Positions 1 to 8,154 of a DNA stretch of 32,255 bases are shown here, one piece after another. The notes beneath the pieces are model-generated. The model worked only from the letters and a program-made list of their open reading frames with translations. It was not told the DNA's origin and ran no database searches. Each line of letters begins with the position of its first letter. Positions within the stretch are counted from its first letter, which is position 1. The position numbers and the translations under genes are program-made. This DNA is from Bordetella parapertussis (GTDB lineage: Bacteria > Pseudomonadota > Gammaproteobacteria > Burkholderiales > Burkholderiaceae_C), in contig CAMCTC010000051.1 in NCBI GenBank assembly GCA_945878355.1, positions 1 through 32,255 of the forward strand. Reading direction: 5' to 3'.

Positions 1-2
1 AG

Positions 3-197
3 GTTCGCTTTGCCGATGCCTGCAAGGCGGCCGAGTTGCTGGGCTTCGTGCATAAGGGCGGAGCGGGATCGCATCGCGCCTTCGCGCGCGCTGGCGAGTC
101 GGTGGGGCTGAATTTCCAGAACCGCGCCGGATTCGTGCCGCCGTATCAAGCCCGCCAGTTGATTGAGATGATCCGCAAGTACGGAGCCGACGAATGA
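3..197 (+). CDS. hicA: HicA-like mRNA interferase toxin, 5' end cut by window edge
   Basis: The frame is open from the left edge and gives 64 residues ending YGADE. It has the features of small HicA toxins of the double-stranded-RNA-binding fold: a GFVHKGGAGSHRAF stretch whose GSH histidine is the expected catalytic residue, and a C-terminal PYQARQLIEMIRKY helix. HicA proteins cleave mRNA and tmRNA without needing a ribosome. Family members of this type are about 70-85 residues, so only the first few codons are likely missing. The stop overlaps the start of the next gene as ATGA, the usual toxin-first hicAB coupling. The fold assignment rests on motif recognition; the pairing with a HicB-like neighbour makes it fairly safe. 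Confidence 0.8.
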   Translation, partial: VRFADACKAAELLGFVHKGGAGSHRAFARAGESVGLNFQNRAGFVPPYQARQLIEMIRKYGADE

Positions 198-544
198 ACC
201 AACCGATTCAGCACTATCCCTTAAGCATCTTCTGGAGCGCCGAGGATGAGGGCTTCATTGCCGAGGCGCCCGACCTGCTGGGCTGCAGCGCCTGGGGCGC
301 CACCGAGGCCGACGCCGCCCGAGAGGCGCAAGACGCCATCGCTGCCTGGTTGCAAGCGGCACAGTCTGCCGGCAAGAGCGCGCCCACCCCGCGCCCAGTG
401 CAGCCGCTGCAGAGCTACAGCGGCAAGTTCTTGGTGCGGGTGCCACGCAGCCTGCATGCCAAGCTGGCTCGGCGCGCTGCGCAGGAGGGCGTGAGTCTGA
501 ACCAGTACCTAACCGGGGTGCTGGCCGGGCAGGTTGGTGCATGA
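194..544 (+). CDS. hicB: HicB-like antitoxin with C-terminal ribbon-helix-helix
   Basis: This 116-residue protein has the two-part HicB layout. Residues about 5-55 (YPLSIFWSAEDEGFIAEAPD, then LLGCSAWGAT) form the partial RNase H-like HicB fold that binds and neutralises HicA. Residues about 75-112 (FLVRVPRSLHAKLARRA, then GVSLNQYL) are a ribbon-helix-helix DNA-binding segment, which in known systems represses the operon promoter. The ATG overlaps the hicA stop by 4 bases, so the two are translationally coupled. It sits in the decaying mobile element and may have been kept because loss of the antitoxin is costly. Its promoter lies left of the window. Confidence 0.85.
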   Translation: MNQPIQHYPLSIFWSAEDEGFIAEAPDLLGCSAWGATEADAAREAQDAIAAWLQAAQSAGKSAPTPRPVQPLQSYSGKFLVRVPRSLHAKLARRAAQEGVSLNQYLTGVLAGQVGA

Positions 545-596
545 AAAAACCAGGGAGCCTGCATCCCGCCTGCATACCGTCAAAAAACCGGCAGAT

Positions 597-710
597 CTAC
601 CCCTTCTTCCAAAGCCAATACAGGCCGAGGAAGATCACGATGCCGTAGGGCAGCGTGTAGAAACCAAGGTAGATTATGGAAACAGCGACCAGCAGCCCCG
701 CCCAATTCAT
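597..710 (-). CDS. 37-residue single-pass membrane peptide of unknown function
   Basis: A small frame starting MNWAGLLVAVSIIYLGFY and ending LYWLWKKG encodes an almost entirely hydrophobic peptide with a C-terminal WKKG. That tail suggests a basic cytoplasmic anchor. The ATG lies 2 bases after the stop of the polyvalent-protein gene, and a GAGG about 7 bases upstream could act as its ribosome binding site. It is therefore probably the last cistron of that mobile-element operon. No family is recognised. In phage-like contexts such peptides can be holin-like or inner-membrane interference proteins, but nothing in the sequence decides this. Unlike its upstream neighbour it shows no damage. Confidence 0.5.
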   Translation of the reverse strand: MNWAGLLVAVSIIYLGFYTLPYGIVIFLGLYWLWKKG

Positions 711-712
711 GG

Positions 713-1486
713 TCACAGCGCCTCTGAGATCTCGCGCCGCACAGCGCCCCTGATCTCCTTCGGTGCAGTCTTCTCGATGCGCGTCAACTTGTCCTCTCGC
801 ATGGCCTTGATCCGTTTGAGCAACTGTGCCGTGTTGATGCGGATCGGGCTATCCGGGTTGCGCGAATTCCAATCCGCCATCTCCTGGCGCGCATCGGCTT
901 TGGCACCCTCGTCCTGCTCATAGATCGCCTTGGCCCACTTGTCGGCGATCTCGCCCTCGCGCATTTTGTTCAGCCCGATCATCTGCTGCACATCCTGCGT
1001 CGCCTTCTGGACCCGTGACACGTTGTTGGGTTGGAACCCGATCGCCTTGGCCATCGCGTCGTAGGCGTCGGTGTCGATCACCTTGCGGCCGGCCTGGTCG
1101 TGGTACATGCCGGTGGTGGCCATGTCGTAAGCCTTGAACAGGTTCTGCGCGGCCACCGGCAGCACGGCGGTGACGGCCTTGCCCACGTTGCCCTGGGTGA
1201 GCTGGTCCGCGCCCTGTAGCCATTGCTTGGCCATCGAGCCCGCTGGCCCCAGCAGCTCGGCCACATCCTGGGTATGGTCGGCTCGCTTGGTGAACAGTCC
1301 CGTGCCAGGGATCAAGTTGCCCATGCCAAACCGGCCCGACACATCGATCGGCGCGCCGGGCAGCCCCGAGATCCCGCGCATCAAGAACTGCGCCCCACCC
1401 TCGCCGACAATCTTGGCGAAGAATTCGCGCTTGGCCGCCGCGCTGTTGAAGTTGTAGCCCAGGCGTTGCAGCAACCCGTCGATCAC
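713..1486 (-). pseudogene. C-terminal fragment of a broken large polyvalent (PLxRFG/LPD-type) phage protein
   Basis: This is an open frame of 257 codons counted from a GTG that is probably not a natural start. It contains a segment GMGNLIPGTGLFTKRAD, an alanine-rich helical middle (QNLFKAYDMATTGMYHD) and a basic C-terminal coiled region (INTAQLLKRIKAMREDKLTR). These resemble the C-terminal part of the very large polyvalent proteins of phages and conjugative elements, which travel with the DNA into a new host. The frame continues upstream past the GTG as ADDLDDVIDGLLQRLGYN, so coding once ran through from the neighbouring frame. A one-base excess in the C run at 1506-1508 would explain the break. 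The family assignment comes from general resemblance and gene context. Confidence 0.6.
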
Positions 1487-2415
1487 GTCGTCCAGATCGT
1501 CAGCGCCCGGCCTCGGGGTCGATCATGTCGGCCAGGCGGGGGGGGGTTGTGGCGCAGTTTTTCGGCCATCTGGCGCAGCCACTGGCGCACCGCCACCACC
1601 ACCTTGTTCCAGCCTTTGAGCTGGGTGATCTGGTCGACCGGGATCTCGGCCAGCACCTCTTCCACGGCCTTGGACATCGAGGTCTCATGCCCGGCGTCGA
1701 TCAAGCGCTGCGCGGCGGCCTTGATGTTGGGGTTGCTCAAGCTGATCGACATCATCAGCGTGCCGCGCCGATTTCCAAACAGCGCATCGAACCCGGCGTG
1801 GCGAATCTCGTGGTTGGCGCCGACGAACACAAAGCGCTCGATGCTGGCCGCGTGCTGCGGGAACAGGTAGATCGCGCCCTGGTAGTAAACCCCCTCGACA
1901 TCGTTGGCCGCCCCAGCCTGCTGGATTTCTTCCAACAATCCCGCCGGCGCTTTGTTCACATCTTCGAGCACGATGATCTGCGGGCCAGTCGGGTTGGCCT
2001 GACGGATCAGCGCAGCGATCGCCTCGGCGTCGACGATGTGGATGCCGCGCGGCGCGGCAGCATCGGGCGCGCTGGGGCTCGCGGGTGCCGGTAAGGCGCG
2101 GCTGAGCGGGCGGTTCAGCCCCTCTTGAGTTCCTCGCGCATCCAGTCGCTGCTGCGCTGCATCTCGCTGCGCAAGGATTCGGCTTCGGACGGACTCAGGC
2201 GAGCGATGAGCGGCAAGGTATCGGGCTTCGGATTCGGTGAGCGCGTCGAAGCCGTAGCCGGTTGCGGCCCTGAAGGCGGGTTCGACATCGCTGAATCGTT
2301 CACGGACCTGCCCAAGAAGCTCGGGTGACAGCGACATTGTGGCGCTGTAGCGCTTGCCGGTCATTGCAGCGGCGCCAATGACTTTTCCGCCATTCTGTGC
2401 AATGTGGCTCGCCAA
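1483..2415 (-). pseudogene. Central fragment of the polyvalent protein, with a zincin-like HExxH domain
   Basis: This open frame of 310 codons carries FVFVGANHEIRHAGFDALFG; the HEIRH at 1798-1812 is a zinc-metallopeptidase signature. It is followed by a helical segment ending VRQWLRQMAEKLRHN. The first part (GKVIGAAAMTGKRYSAT, then ATGYGFDALTESEARYL) is the continuation of the phosphoribosyltransferase domain encoded just upstream in another frame. The last 16 residues (PPPPGRHDRPRG and on) are out of frame: the run of nine G at 1538-1546 is one base too long. With eight, translation would continue as PPRLADMIDPEAG towards the C-terminal fragment. Known polyvalent proteins combine such peptidase and nucleotide-enzyme domains, probably for use on entry into the host. 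Confidence 0.65.
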
Positions 2416-2431
2416 AGCGGCGAACGTCCCG

Positions 2432-2872
2432 CCCCTGCGTCAGCGTGTCATCCACCAGAAGGTACGACGCGTCCGGCTGAACTGCGCCGTCAAACTCAGG
2501 CACAGCGAACAGTCGATCAAGGCCGTCCATGTCGGTGCGCTGCGGCCGGTTGACCTGGATGACGTTGTTGCCGACGCTCAACCCGAGCCGCTGTGCAAGT
2601 ACATTGGCCACCGCCAAGGGGATTTTGTTGCGTCCTGCCGCCTCTTGCGCATTGACCGGCACGATGATCGCCTGCACGTCGCCCAACAGGCCCCGAACTT
2701 CCCGCACGAACTCATCCGTCACGAGGTCGCGTGCCAGTTCCAGTGCGGCCACTTGATCGCCGGCCTTGGCGGCGGCGTATTGCGGGTGCTTTGTGGCGTC
2801 GGCCAGCTTGGCGCCGATGGCAACGGCCGGCATTGAAACTGGAGTTTGGGCACGGCGGCTGAACTTTGCCGA
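2432..2872 (-). pseudogene. N-terminal remnant of the polyvalent protein, phosphoribosyltransferase-like domain
   Basis: The translation includes AIIVPVNAQEAAGRNKIP and SYLLVDDTLTQG. The second matches the PRPP-binding loop of type I phosphoribosyltransferases (hydrophobic stretch, acidic pair, small residues, T, G). At 2432-2435 a run of four C (G on the coding strand) is one base too long. With three, TQG is followed by GTFAALASHIAQNGG and runs into the next fragment; as it stands, the frame turns into nonsense. Upstream, the recognisable sequence begins around SAKFSRRAQ near 2870, where it abuts an integrase remnant on the other strand. The N-terminus and start codon are therefore gone. 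PRTase domains in these proteins are thought to act on host nucleotides or proteins; the substrate is unknown. Confidence 0.6.
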
Positions 2873-3471
2873 TTTTTCGGCCGCCGCATCTGAAGGCGAT
2901 GGCCCGATTCGGGTTAGCCACTGGGTTGCGTGAAAGCAACATCCGGCTGCTTGAGTGGTCGCAAGTCGACCTCGAGCGGTCACTGGCCTGGGTGCATGCC
3001 GACCAGGCAAACGCCGGCAAGGACATCTCGGTGCCCCTCAACATCGACGCGATAGACACGCTCGCGGGACAAATCGGGGTACACAAGCGCTGGGTGTTCG
3101 CGGTGCCGCGCTGGGCAGAGACAGCGGCCAAAGGCCAGAAGGCCTATCAGACGGCCGACTCACCGACCGGCAAGGTCAGCAACCATGCGTGGCGCAAGGC
3201 CTGCATTCGTGCCGGCCTGCCCACGCTGCGGTTCCACGACCTGCGCCACACCTGGGCCAGTTGGCATGTGCAGGCCGGCACGCCGCTGCCGGTGCTGCAA
3301 GCCCTAGGGAGATGGGCTTCGCTGGCGATGGTGCAGCGTTACGCGCATCCAGGGCAGAGTCATGTTGCGGACTGGGCGGGCAATGTGCTCGGTACAAATC
3401 GGGTAAACGAGGTGCCTGAACTTGACATCAAACCAACTCGAAAACCGCCTGAGTTGTTGATTGTTAAGTGA
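2866..3471 (+). pseudogene. Tyrosine recombinase (phage integrase), catalytic domain only
   Basis: The frame encodes about 200 residues matching only the catalytic half of a tyrosine integrase. It shows the first arginine in LATGLRESNIRLLEW, the HDLRHTWASWHVQAGTPL box with its His-x-x-Arg, and the nucleophile tyrosine in MVQRYAH. The N-terminal arm-binding and core-binding domains, roughly 150-200 residues in relatives, are missing. The only start is a TTG with no family counterpart, so this is read as a truncated gene. The cut coincides, at about 2866-2885, with the truncation of the polyvalent protein on the opposite strand, pointing to one deletion that joined the two. The stop lies 6 bases before the CCA end of tRNA-His, the likely integration target. 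Confidence 0.75.
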
Positions 3472-3477
3472 ATTTCT

Positions 3478-3520
3478 TGGGGTGGCTGATGGGACTCGAA
3501 CCCACGACGACCAGAATCAC
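3478..3520. other. Probable attachment-site end of the integrated element (3' half of tRNA-His)
   Basis: The integrase remnant ends 6 bases from the 3' end of an intact tRNA-His gene. Many tyrosine integrases recombine within the T-loop or 3' end of a tRNA gene and restore it with an identical element-borne copy. This segment covers that 3' half and is the inferred att end; the core cannot be delimited because the second copy would lie left of the window. No second copy of this sequence was seen in bases 1-3471. Confidence 0.4.
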
Positions 3521-3553
3521 AATCTGGGACTCTACCAACTGAGCTACAGCCAC
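3478..3553 (-). tRNA. tRNA-His (anticodon GTG)
   Basis: The minus strand folds as a full cloverleaf: acceptor GTGGCTG/CAGCCAC, D-arm with AGCTCAGTTGGTAGAG, anticodon stem CCAGA/TCTGG around loop TTGTGAT (anticodon GTG), and T-loop GGTTCGAGTCC. CCA is encoded. The base before the 5' end (3554) gives the extra G at position -1, which faces C at position 73; this pair is the hallmark of bacterial tRNA-His. The gene begins 25 bases after the ppiD stop on the same strand, so it may be co-transcribed with ppiD. It is the probable integration site of the element to its left. Confidence 0.97.
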
Positions 3554-3578
3554 CACTGCAGCCCACAAGTATACCGCG

Positions 3579-5501
3579 TCAGGGCTTGGCCGATGCCGCA
3601 GTGGCTGCGACCGCGGCGGCCAGCGGATCAACCTTCTTTTCGACCTTGTAGCGCGCGGCCAAGGCCTGGTAATAGGCCTCAGCCTCGGCACGGGCCCAGG
3701 CTTGGCCGTACTGGGTTTTGAGCGCTTTGTCTTCTTCGGGCTTGGTCTCGCGCGGCAGCACCCGGTCGATTCGGGCCACCAGATAGCCCTGGCCAGGCAA
3801 GGCAGCACCCAACACGGTCGGCAGCTTGGCGGCATCGGCAGCCAGCACCGCGTCCAGCGCCGCACGCGCCAGGCCTTCGGGTTGGGCCCGCGAAACCAGT
3901 GCCGGCCCGGTCAGCTTGCCGCTGGCGGGATCGGCCTTGAGCTGTGCCAGCCTGGCTTCACCCTCCTTGCGTGCCAAGGCCTCGGCCTGGGTCATCACCA
4001 GTCGCTGCCGAACAGCGTCACGCACCTCGGCCAATGGCAAGGTGCGGGCGGGCTGATACTGGACCACGCGGGCCGCTGCAAGTTGGTTGGTGCCGACCTC
4101 GACCGCGTCGGTGTTGCGTTTGTTCTTGACGGCCTCATTGCCGAAAACCGACTCCAGCAACTTCGCCGAAGCCAGTGGCCCGCTGACGCCAGGCGCCGCA
4201 GCGCGCTGAACGCTGGCGTTGCGTTTTTCGAGCTTGAGCTTGTCGATCACGGGTTGCAGGCTGTCGGATTGCTCGTACACCGTGTTGGTGAACTGCTCGG
4301 CGGACTCGGCCCAGCGCTTGATCGCGAGTTGTTGACGAACTTCGTCTTCGATGCTGGCACGCACCGCATCAAAAGGTTTTTTCTCGCCGCCACGAACCGC
4401 CTCGAGCTTGATGATGTGGAAACCAAAATCAGACTCGACCAGGTTGCTGACTTCACCGGCTTTGAGCGCGAACGCAGCCTGCTCGAAAGGCTTGACCATC
4501 GCGCCGCGGCCGAAGAAATCGAGGTCGCCACCTTGCGCCGCCGAGCCCGTGTCTTCAGAGTTCTTCTTGGCCAGATCGGCAAATCCTGCTGGCAACTTGC
4601 GGACCTCGGCCAGCAGCGCTTCGGCGCGGGCCTTGGCCTTTTGCTTGAGCTCGGGCGCGGCATCCTTGTCAGCTTTGATCAGGATGTGGCGGGCACGGCG
4701 CTCTTCGGCGGCGGTGTAACGGCTGGCGTTCTCTTCGTAGTACTTGCGCAGGTCCTCCTCGGGCACCGCGATGCCCTTCTTGATCGTCGCCAGGTCGAGC
4801 ACCACGTAGTCGATCGTCGCCTGTTCGGGGGCGCGGAAATCGGCCTCGTGCGCCTTGTAGAAGGCCTCGATCTCGGCATCGGTCGGGTTGACCTTGGCCA
4901 GGTATTCCTTGGGGTCGAACTTGGCGTAATGGATTTCGCGGCGCTGCAGCAACGCGTCGAGCGCTTGACCGACATTTGCCGTCGATGCGAGCACAGAGCC
5001 CGTGATGCCACCCTGGACTTGCTGCAGCGACAGATCCTGTCGCAGGCGAGCAGCAAACATCTCCGAGCTCATGCCTTGCGCTGCCAGCACATCCTTGTTG
5101 ACGCTGCCGTCAGGGTTGCGCAGCGAAGCGAACTGCGGATCGGTGACAAACAAGCGCTGCAAACGCTCGTCTGACACCGTCAGATCGAGCTTTTCCATCG
5201 CGGTGGACAGCACACGCTCGCGTACCAGAGCGTCAAGCGTCTCGGCCCGCGCCGCAGGCGAGTCCAGCAACTTGATGTCGATATTGGGGGCCTGACGACG
5301 CATCCGCTCGACCTGGCTCTGGTGGCTGGCATCCCAATCGCCTTGGGTGATCGGCACGCCGTCCACCTTGGCCACAGCAGTGGTGTCGCTATCGCCGAAG
5401 TTGGAATAGCCCTGGATGCCAAAGACCACGAATGACGGCAAGATCAGGATCAGCAACAGGAACTGAAACAGCCGGTTGTGCGTGCGGATGAATTCAAACA
5501 T
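3579..5501 (-). CDS. ppiD: PpiD/SurA-type periplasmic folding chaperone (peptidyl-prolyl isomerase), membrane-anchored
   Basis: The 640-residue protein starts [14 protein letters not shown]. One transmembrane helix (about residues 11-29) anchors it in the inner membrane with the rest in the periplasm. A SurA-N-like chaperone region spans about 35-210. A parvulin (PpiC) domain at about 268-368 carries [26 protein letters not shown] and [10 protein letters not shown]. This matches PpiD, which assists newly exported proteins at the Sec translocon; family length is about 620-640. The ATG at 5501 is chosen because it begins the conserved N-terminus and has GAGG 8 bases upstream. An open frame reaches further, to 5639, but its extra residues are basic and not family-like. 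tRNA-His follows closely. Confidence 0.93.
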   Translation of the reverse strand: MFEFIRTHNRLFQFLLLILILPSFVVFGIQGYSNFGDSDTTAVAKVDGVPITQGDWDASHQSQVERMRRQAPNIDIKLLDSPAARAETLDALVRERVLSTAMEKLDLTVSDERLQRLFVTDPQFASLRNPDGSVNKDVLAAQGMSSEMFAARLRQDLSLQQVQGGITGSVLASTANVGQALDALLQRREIHYAKFDPKEYLAKVNPTDAEIEAFYKAHEADFRAPEQATIDYVVLDLATIKKGIAVPEEDLRKYYEENASRYTAAEERRARHILIKADKDAAPELKQKAKARAEALLAEVRKLPAGFADLAKKNSEDTGSAAQGGDLDFFGRGAMVKPFEQAAFALKAGEVSNLVESDFGFHIIKLEAVRGGEKKPFDAVRASIEDEVRQQLAIKRWAESAEQFTNTVYEQSDSLQPVIDKLKLEKRNASVQRAAAPGVSGPLASAKLLESVFGNEAVKNKRNTDAVEVGTNQLAAARVVQYQPARTLPLAEVRDAVRQRLVMTQAEALARKEGEARLAQLKADPASGKLTGPALVSRAQPEGLARAALDAVLAADAAKLPTVLGAALPGQGYLVARIDRVLPRETKPEEDKALKTQYGQAWARAEAEAYYQALAARYKVEKKVDPLAAAVAATAASAKP

Positions 5502-5588
5502 GGTGACGGCCTCAGGATTGGGCGTACAGAACCTGCCCTGGCGAAAAGGCAGCGAAACAAGAACAGATCGGCAGCGGCGGGTCGGCAG

Positions 5589-5614
5589 AAAAAAACGGCG
5601 AACCTGGGTTCGCC
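5589..5614 (-). terminator. Intrinsic terminator after tRNA-Val
   Basis: Read on the minus strand, GGCGAAC-CCAG-GTTCGCC forms a 7-bp stem with a 4-base loop, followed by G and seven T. It lies about 100 bases past the CCA end of tRNA-Val and upstream of ppiD. It should end the transcript that carries pgsA, the exporter gene and tRNA-Val, so ppiD would need its own promoter between about 5501 and 5589. Confidence 0.85.
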
Positions 5615-5712
5615 TTGGCCTGGCTACCGCCTCGCCCAAGGCGCCAGCATGCCGATTCTAAAGGCGGCTCCACCCCTCAAAAGCCGGCATCAGCAGCGCA
5701 GTTCCGCGGTGA

Positions 5713-5788
5713 TGGTGGGTGCTGAGGGGCTCGAACCCCCGACCTACGCCTTGTAAGGGCGCCGCTCTACCAACTGAGCTAAGCACCC
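5713..5788 (-). tRNA. tRNA-Val (anticodon TAC)
   Basis: The minus strand gives acceptor GGGTGCT/AGCACCC, discriminator A and encoded CCA, a D-arm AGCTCAGTTGGTAGAGC, an anticodon arm with loop CTTACAA (anticodon TAC, reading GUA and other valine codons) and T-loop GGTTCGAGCCC. It starts 43 bases past the stop of the exporter gene on the same strand and is followed by a strong terminator, so it is probably the last member of the pgsA transcript. Confidence 0.97.
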
Positions 5789-5831
5789 GCAGAACTCAGG
5801 ATTATCCCTCGCGCGCCTGACACGGGCCGCA

Positions 5832-6722
5832 TCAACTGGCATCAGCCCTCAGCACCAGGCCCACGCCGACGGCACAAAGCGCCATGCCGGCCCAGGTCGC
5901 CGTGGTCAGCCGCTCGTCAAACAGCCACCAAGCCAGCAGTGCCGTGCAGGGCGGCACGAGATAGAACAGGCTGGTGACCCGGGTTGCCGCGCCGCGCTGA
6001 ATCAGCAGCATCAGCAGCGAACTCGCCCCCAGAGACAAGCCCAGCACCGACCAGACCAGGGCCAGCAGCAGGTCGGGATGCCAGTCGATGCGATCCGACT
6101 CGAGCAGCGCCAGCGGCACCGACAGCGCCAGCGCGGCCAGCAGTTGCACGAAATTGCCTGAACGAACATCGCCCGGCAGCACATGGCGCTTCTGGTAAAG
6201 CGTGCCGGCGGTGATGGCCGCCAATGCCAGCACCGACAAGCCCAGATTGACCATGGTGACCTCGCCGCCGAGCATCTTGGGCCACACCACCAGCGTCAGA
6301 CCGACCAGACCGAGCGCCAAGCCCAGCCAATGCCATGGGCCGACCCGGTGCTGGCCGCGACCGCTGATCCACAGCGCCGTCAGCAGCGGCTGCAAGCCGA
6401 CAATCAAAGCCACCGTGCCGGCCGGAATGCCCGCCTTGACCGCCGCCCACACCCCGCCCAGGTAGCCGGCATGCATCAGCACACCGCTGACCGCCAGGTG
6501 ACCCCACTGGCCACGCCCATCAGGCCAGGGCACCGATGCCAGGCGGATCCAAATGCCAAAGGCCAGCAGCGAGAAGGCGTAGCGCCAACACAGAAAGGTG
6601 ATCGGCGGCGCATGCGGCATCGCCAGCCTGGCAACCACAAAACCGGTGCTCCAGACACCCACAAACACCCAGGGCATCGCTGCCAGCAAGCTGCGCTGGC
6701 GCGCGGCAGCACTGAAGTTCAT
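5832..6722 (-). CDS. DMT-family (EamA-type) drug/metabolite exporter
   Basis: The 296-residue protein is almost wholly hydrophobic, with about ten predicted transmembrane helices in two similar halves, the EamA layout. Recognisable stretches are WSTGFVVARLAMPHAPPITF near the N-terminus, VALIVGLQPLLTALW at the end of the first half, and SLFYLVPPCTALLAWWLF in the second. Relatives export amino acids, metabolites or drugs from the cytoplasm; the substrate cannot be read from sequence. The start ATG overlaps the pgsA stop as ATGA, so it is translationally coupled to pgsA, although no functional link to phospholipid synthesis is evident. Confidence 0.88.
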   Translation of the reverse strand: MNFSAAARQRSLLAAMPWVFVGVWSTGFVVARLAMPHAPPITFLCWRYAFSLLAFGIWIRLASVPWPDGRGQWGHLAVSGVLMHAGYLGGVWAAVKAGIPAGTVALIVGLQPLLTALWISGRGQHRVGPWHWLGLALGLVGLTLVVWPKMLGGEVTMVNLGLSVLALAAITAGTLYQKRHVLPGDVRSGNFVQLLAALALSVPLALLESDRIDWHPDLLLALVWSVLGLSLGASSLLMLLIQRGAATRVTSLFYLVPPCTALLAWWLFDERLTTATWAGMALCAVGVGLVLRADAS

Positions 6723-7285
6723 CGCGCCTTGGCTCGAATTTCAGGCAAGGCGCGCTGCAGGTAATAGACCATCGACCAGATCGTCAGCACGGTGGCGACG
6801 ACAATCAGCGCCGTGCCCCAGATCCGGGTGTCGATGAAGCCGAACAATCGACCGTCGTAGAGCAGAAAGGGGATCGCCGTCATCTGGGTCGCCGTCTTGA
6901 GCTTGCCCAGCATGTGCACCGCCACACTGCGCGAAGCGCCAATCTGCGCCATCCACTCGCGCAGCGATGAGATCGCGATCTCGCGGCCGATGATCACCAG
7001 CGCCAACAGCACATGAATCCGGTGCTGGTCGACCAGCACCAGCAGCGCTGCGCAGACCAGGATCTTGTCGGCCACCGGGTCGAGAAACGCGCCGAATGCC
7101 GAGGTCTGGTTAAGCCGGCGCGCCAACCAACCGTCCAGCCAGTCGGTGGCTGCGAATCCGACGAACATCACCGTGGCCACCAAGTTGCGCGTCGCGCCGT
7201 CCAGCGGCAGGTAGAAAACACCGACGATCAAGGGGATCGCGACGATGCGGGTCCAGGTCAACAAGGTCGGCAGGTTGAAAAACAT
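6719..7285 (-). CDS. pgsA: CDP-diacylglycerol--glycerol-3-phosphate 3-phosphatidyltransferase
   Basis: PgsA makes phosphatidylglycerol phosphate, the committed step to phosphatidylglycerol and cardiolipin, in the inner membrane. The protein has the full CDP-alcohol phosphatidyltransferase signature: DG-x2-AR-x8-G-x3-D-x3-D is present as DGWLARRLNQTSAFGAFLD followed by PVAD. It has several hydrophobic helices and 188 residues, a normal length. The ATG at 7285 (MFFNLPTLLTWTRI) fits the family N-terminus; the frame extends to 7357 with residues that do not. In many proteobacteria pgsA lies next to uvrC, whereas here two genes intervene. Its stop overlaps the exporter start. Confidence 0.95.
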   Translation of the reverse strand: MFFNLPTLLTWTRIVAIPLIVGVFYLPLDGATRNLVATVMFVGFAATDWLDGWLARRLNQTSAFGAFLDPVADKILVCAALLVLVDQHRIHVLLALVIIGREIAISSLREWMAQIGASRSVAVHMLGKLKTATQMTAIPFLLYDGRLFGFIDTRIWGTALIVVATVLTIWSMVYYLQRALPEIRAKAR

Positions 7286-7365
7286 GGCAACCATTGTGCA
7301 GGAGGACTGGGCGGGCGCAGCAAGCATCGCCATCGATCGCCCGATGACGGGCCGCAAAGCATGGC

Positions 7366-8082
7366 CTAGAGAGGCGAAAGCTGGATGCTGCCGATCACTG
7401 TAACGCTCACCACCGCCTTGCCCGCCTCGACCGGCTGGGATTCTTCAGCCGTTGCCGCGCCCATCAGCCGGGCACGCTGCACGGGAGCACCCACCTCGCC
7501 GCCGCCCACGGCCACTTCGCGCAACACATAGCTGCCGAAACCAAAGTGCTGGGCATAGGCCTGCGCACGCGCCCTGAAGCGGCTGATGGCTTGCGCCGCC
7601 ACCTCGGCCTCGACCTTCTCGCGAGCCTCGCGCGACAGGCCGAACACCGTCCGCACCACCTGCAGCGTGCTGAGTCGGCCGGCCAGCTGGCTGATCGCAG
7701 CGATGTCCTTGCCTTCGATCACCAGTTCGGCGCGGCCCAGCCAGCCGGTGATGTTGTTGCCGCCTGGGGTCGGCTTGGCTGCATAACGGGGGCTTACCGA
7801 GAAGGCCCCGGTTCGCAAATCCAGCTGGCCCGCCCGAACCGACTTGCGGGCCTCGGCGAGCGCGCTGTCGAGCGCCTGACGCAGTTGCGCCTGCACAGTT
7901 GCAGGCTCGACACCCTCACGGGTGACAGACAAGGTGACGGCCAGCAGGTCCTGCGGCAACTCAAGGCTGGCCTCGACGTTGAGGTTGACCACGTTCTGCG
8001 GCGTGGCCTGGACCTGCGCCTGCGCGACAGCTGCTGTGGCAAGCAAGGTCAGGGCAAGCCAATGGGCTGGTTTCAGGCACAT
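7366..8082 (-). CDS. SIMPL-domain (DUF541) periplasmic protein
   Basis: The 238-residue protein begins with a signal peptide (MCLKPAHWLALTLLATAAVA, cleavage likely after AQA). The mature part has the SIMPL/DUF541 pattern: an early VNLNVEASLELPQDLLAVTL strand region, a central NITGWLGRAELVIEGKDI, and a C-terminal VVSVTVIGSIQL. Members are periplasmic or outer-membrane-associated proteins reported in stress contexts, with no settled biochemical role. The ATG has GAGG 6 bases upstream, a good start. The gene lies between the acyl-CoA ligase gene (from which the 78-bp repeat separates it) and pgsA, all on the minus strand. Confidence 0.85.
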   Translation of the reverse strand: MCLKPAHWLALTLLATAAVAQAQVQATPQNVVNLNVEASLELPQDLLAVTLSVTREGVEPATVQAQLRQALDSALAEARKSVRAGQLDLRTGAFSVSPRYAAKPTPGGNNITGWLGRAELVIEGKDIAAISQLAGRLSTLQVVRTVFGLSREAREKVEAEVAAQAISRFRARAQAYAQHFGFGSYVLREVAVGGGEVGAPVQRARLMGAATAEESQPVEAGKAVVSVTVIGSIQLSPL

Positions 8083-8154
8083 GGAAATCCTCGAGGGTTT
8101 GAAGCGCAGCCGGCGATCGGGAAAATCACCCAGGGCATCACTCTACAGCGCTAA

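Noticed and set aside
3702..5174. A 490-codon frame antisense to ppiD (similar long antisense frames lie at 8227-9708, 15294-16634 and 23827-25653)
   Set aside because: All lie opposite confident genes and show compositional bias with no domains; GC-rich genomes produce such frames routinely.
5502..5639. A 46-residue N-terminal extension of ppiD
   Set aside because: The residues are basic, not a signal or membrane segment, and the family begins at [11 protein letters not shown] with a good ribosome binding site at 5501.
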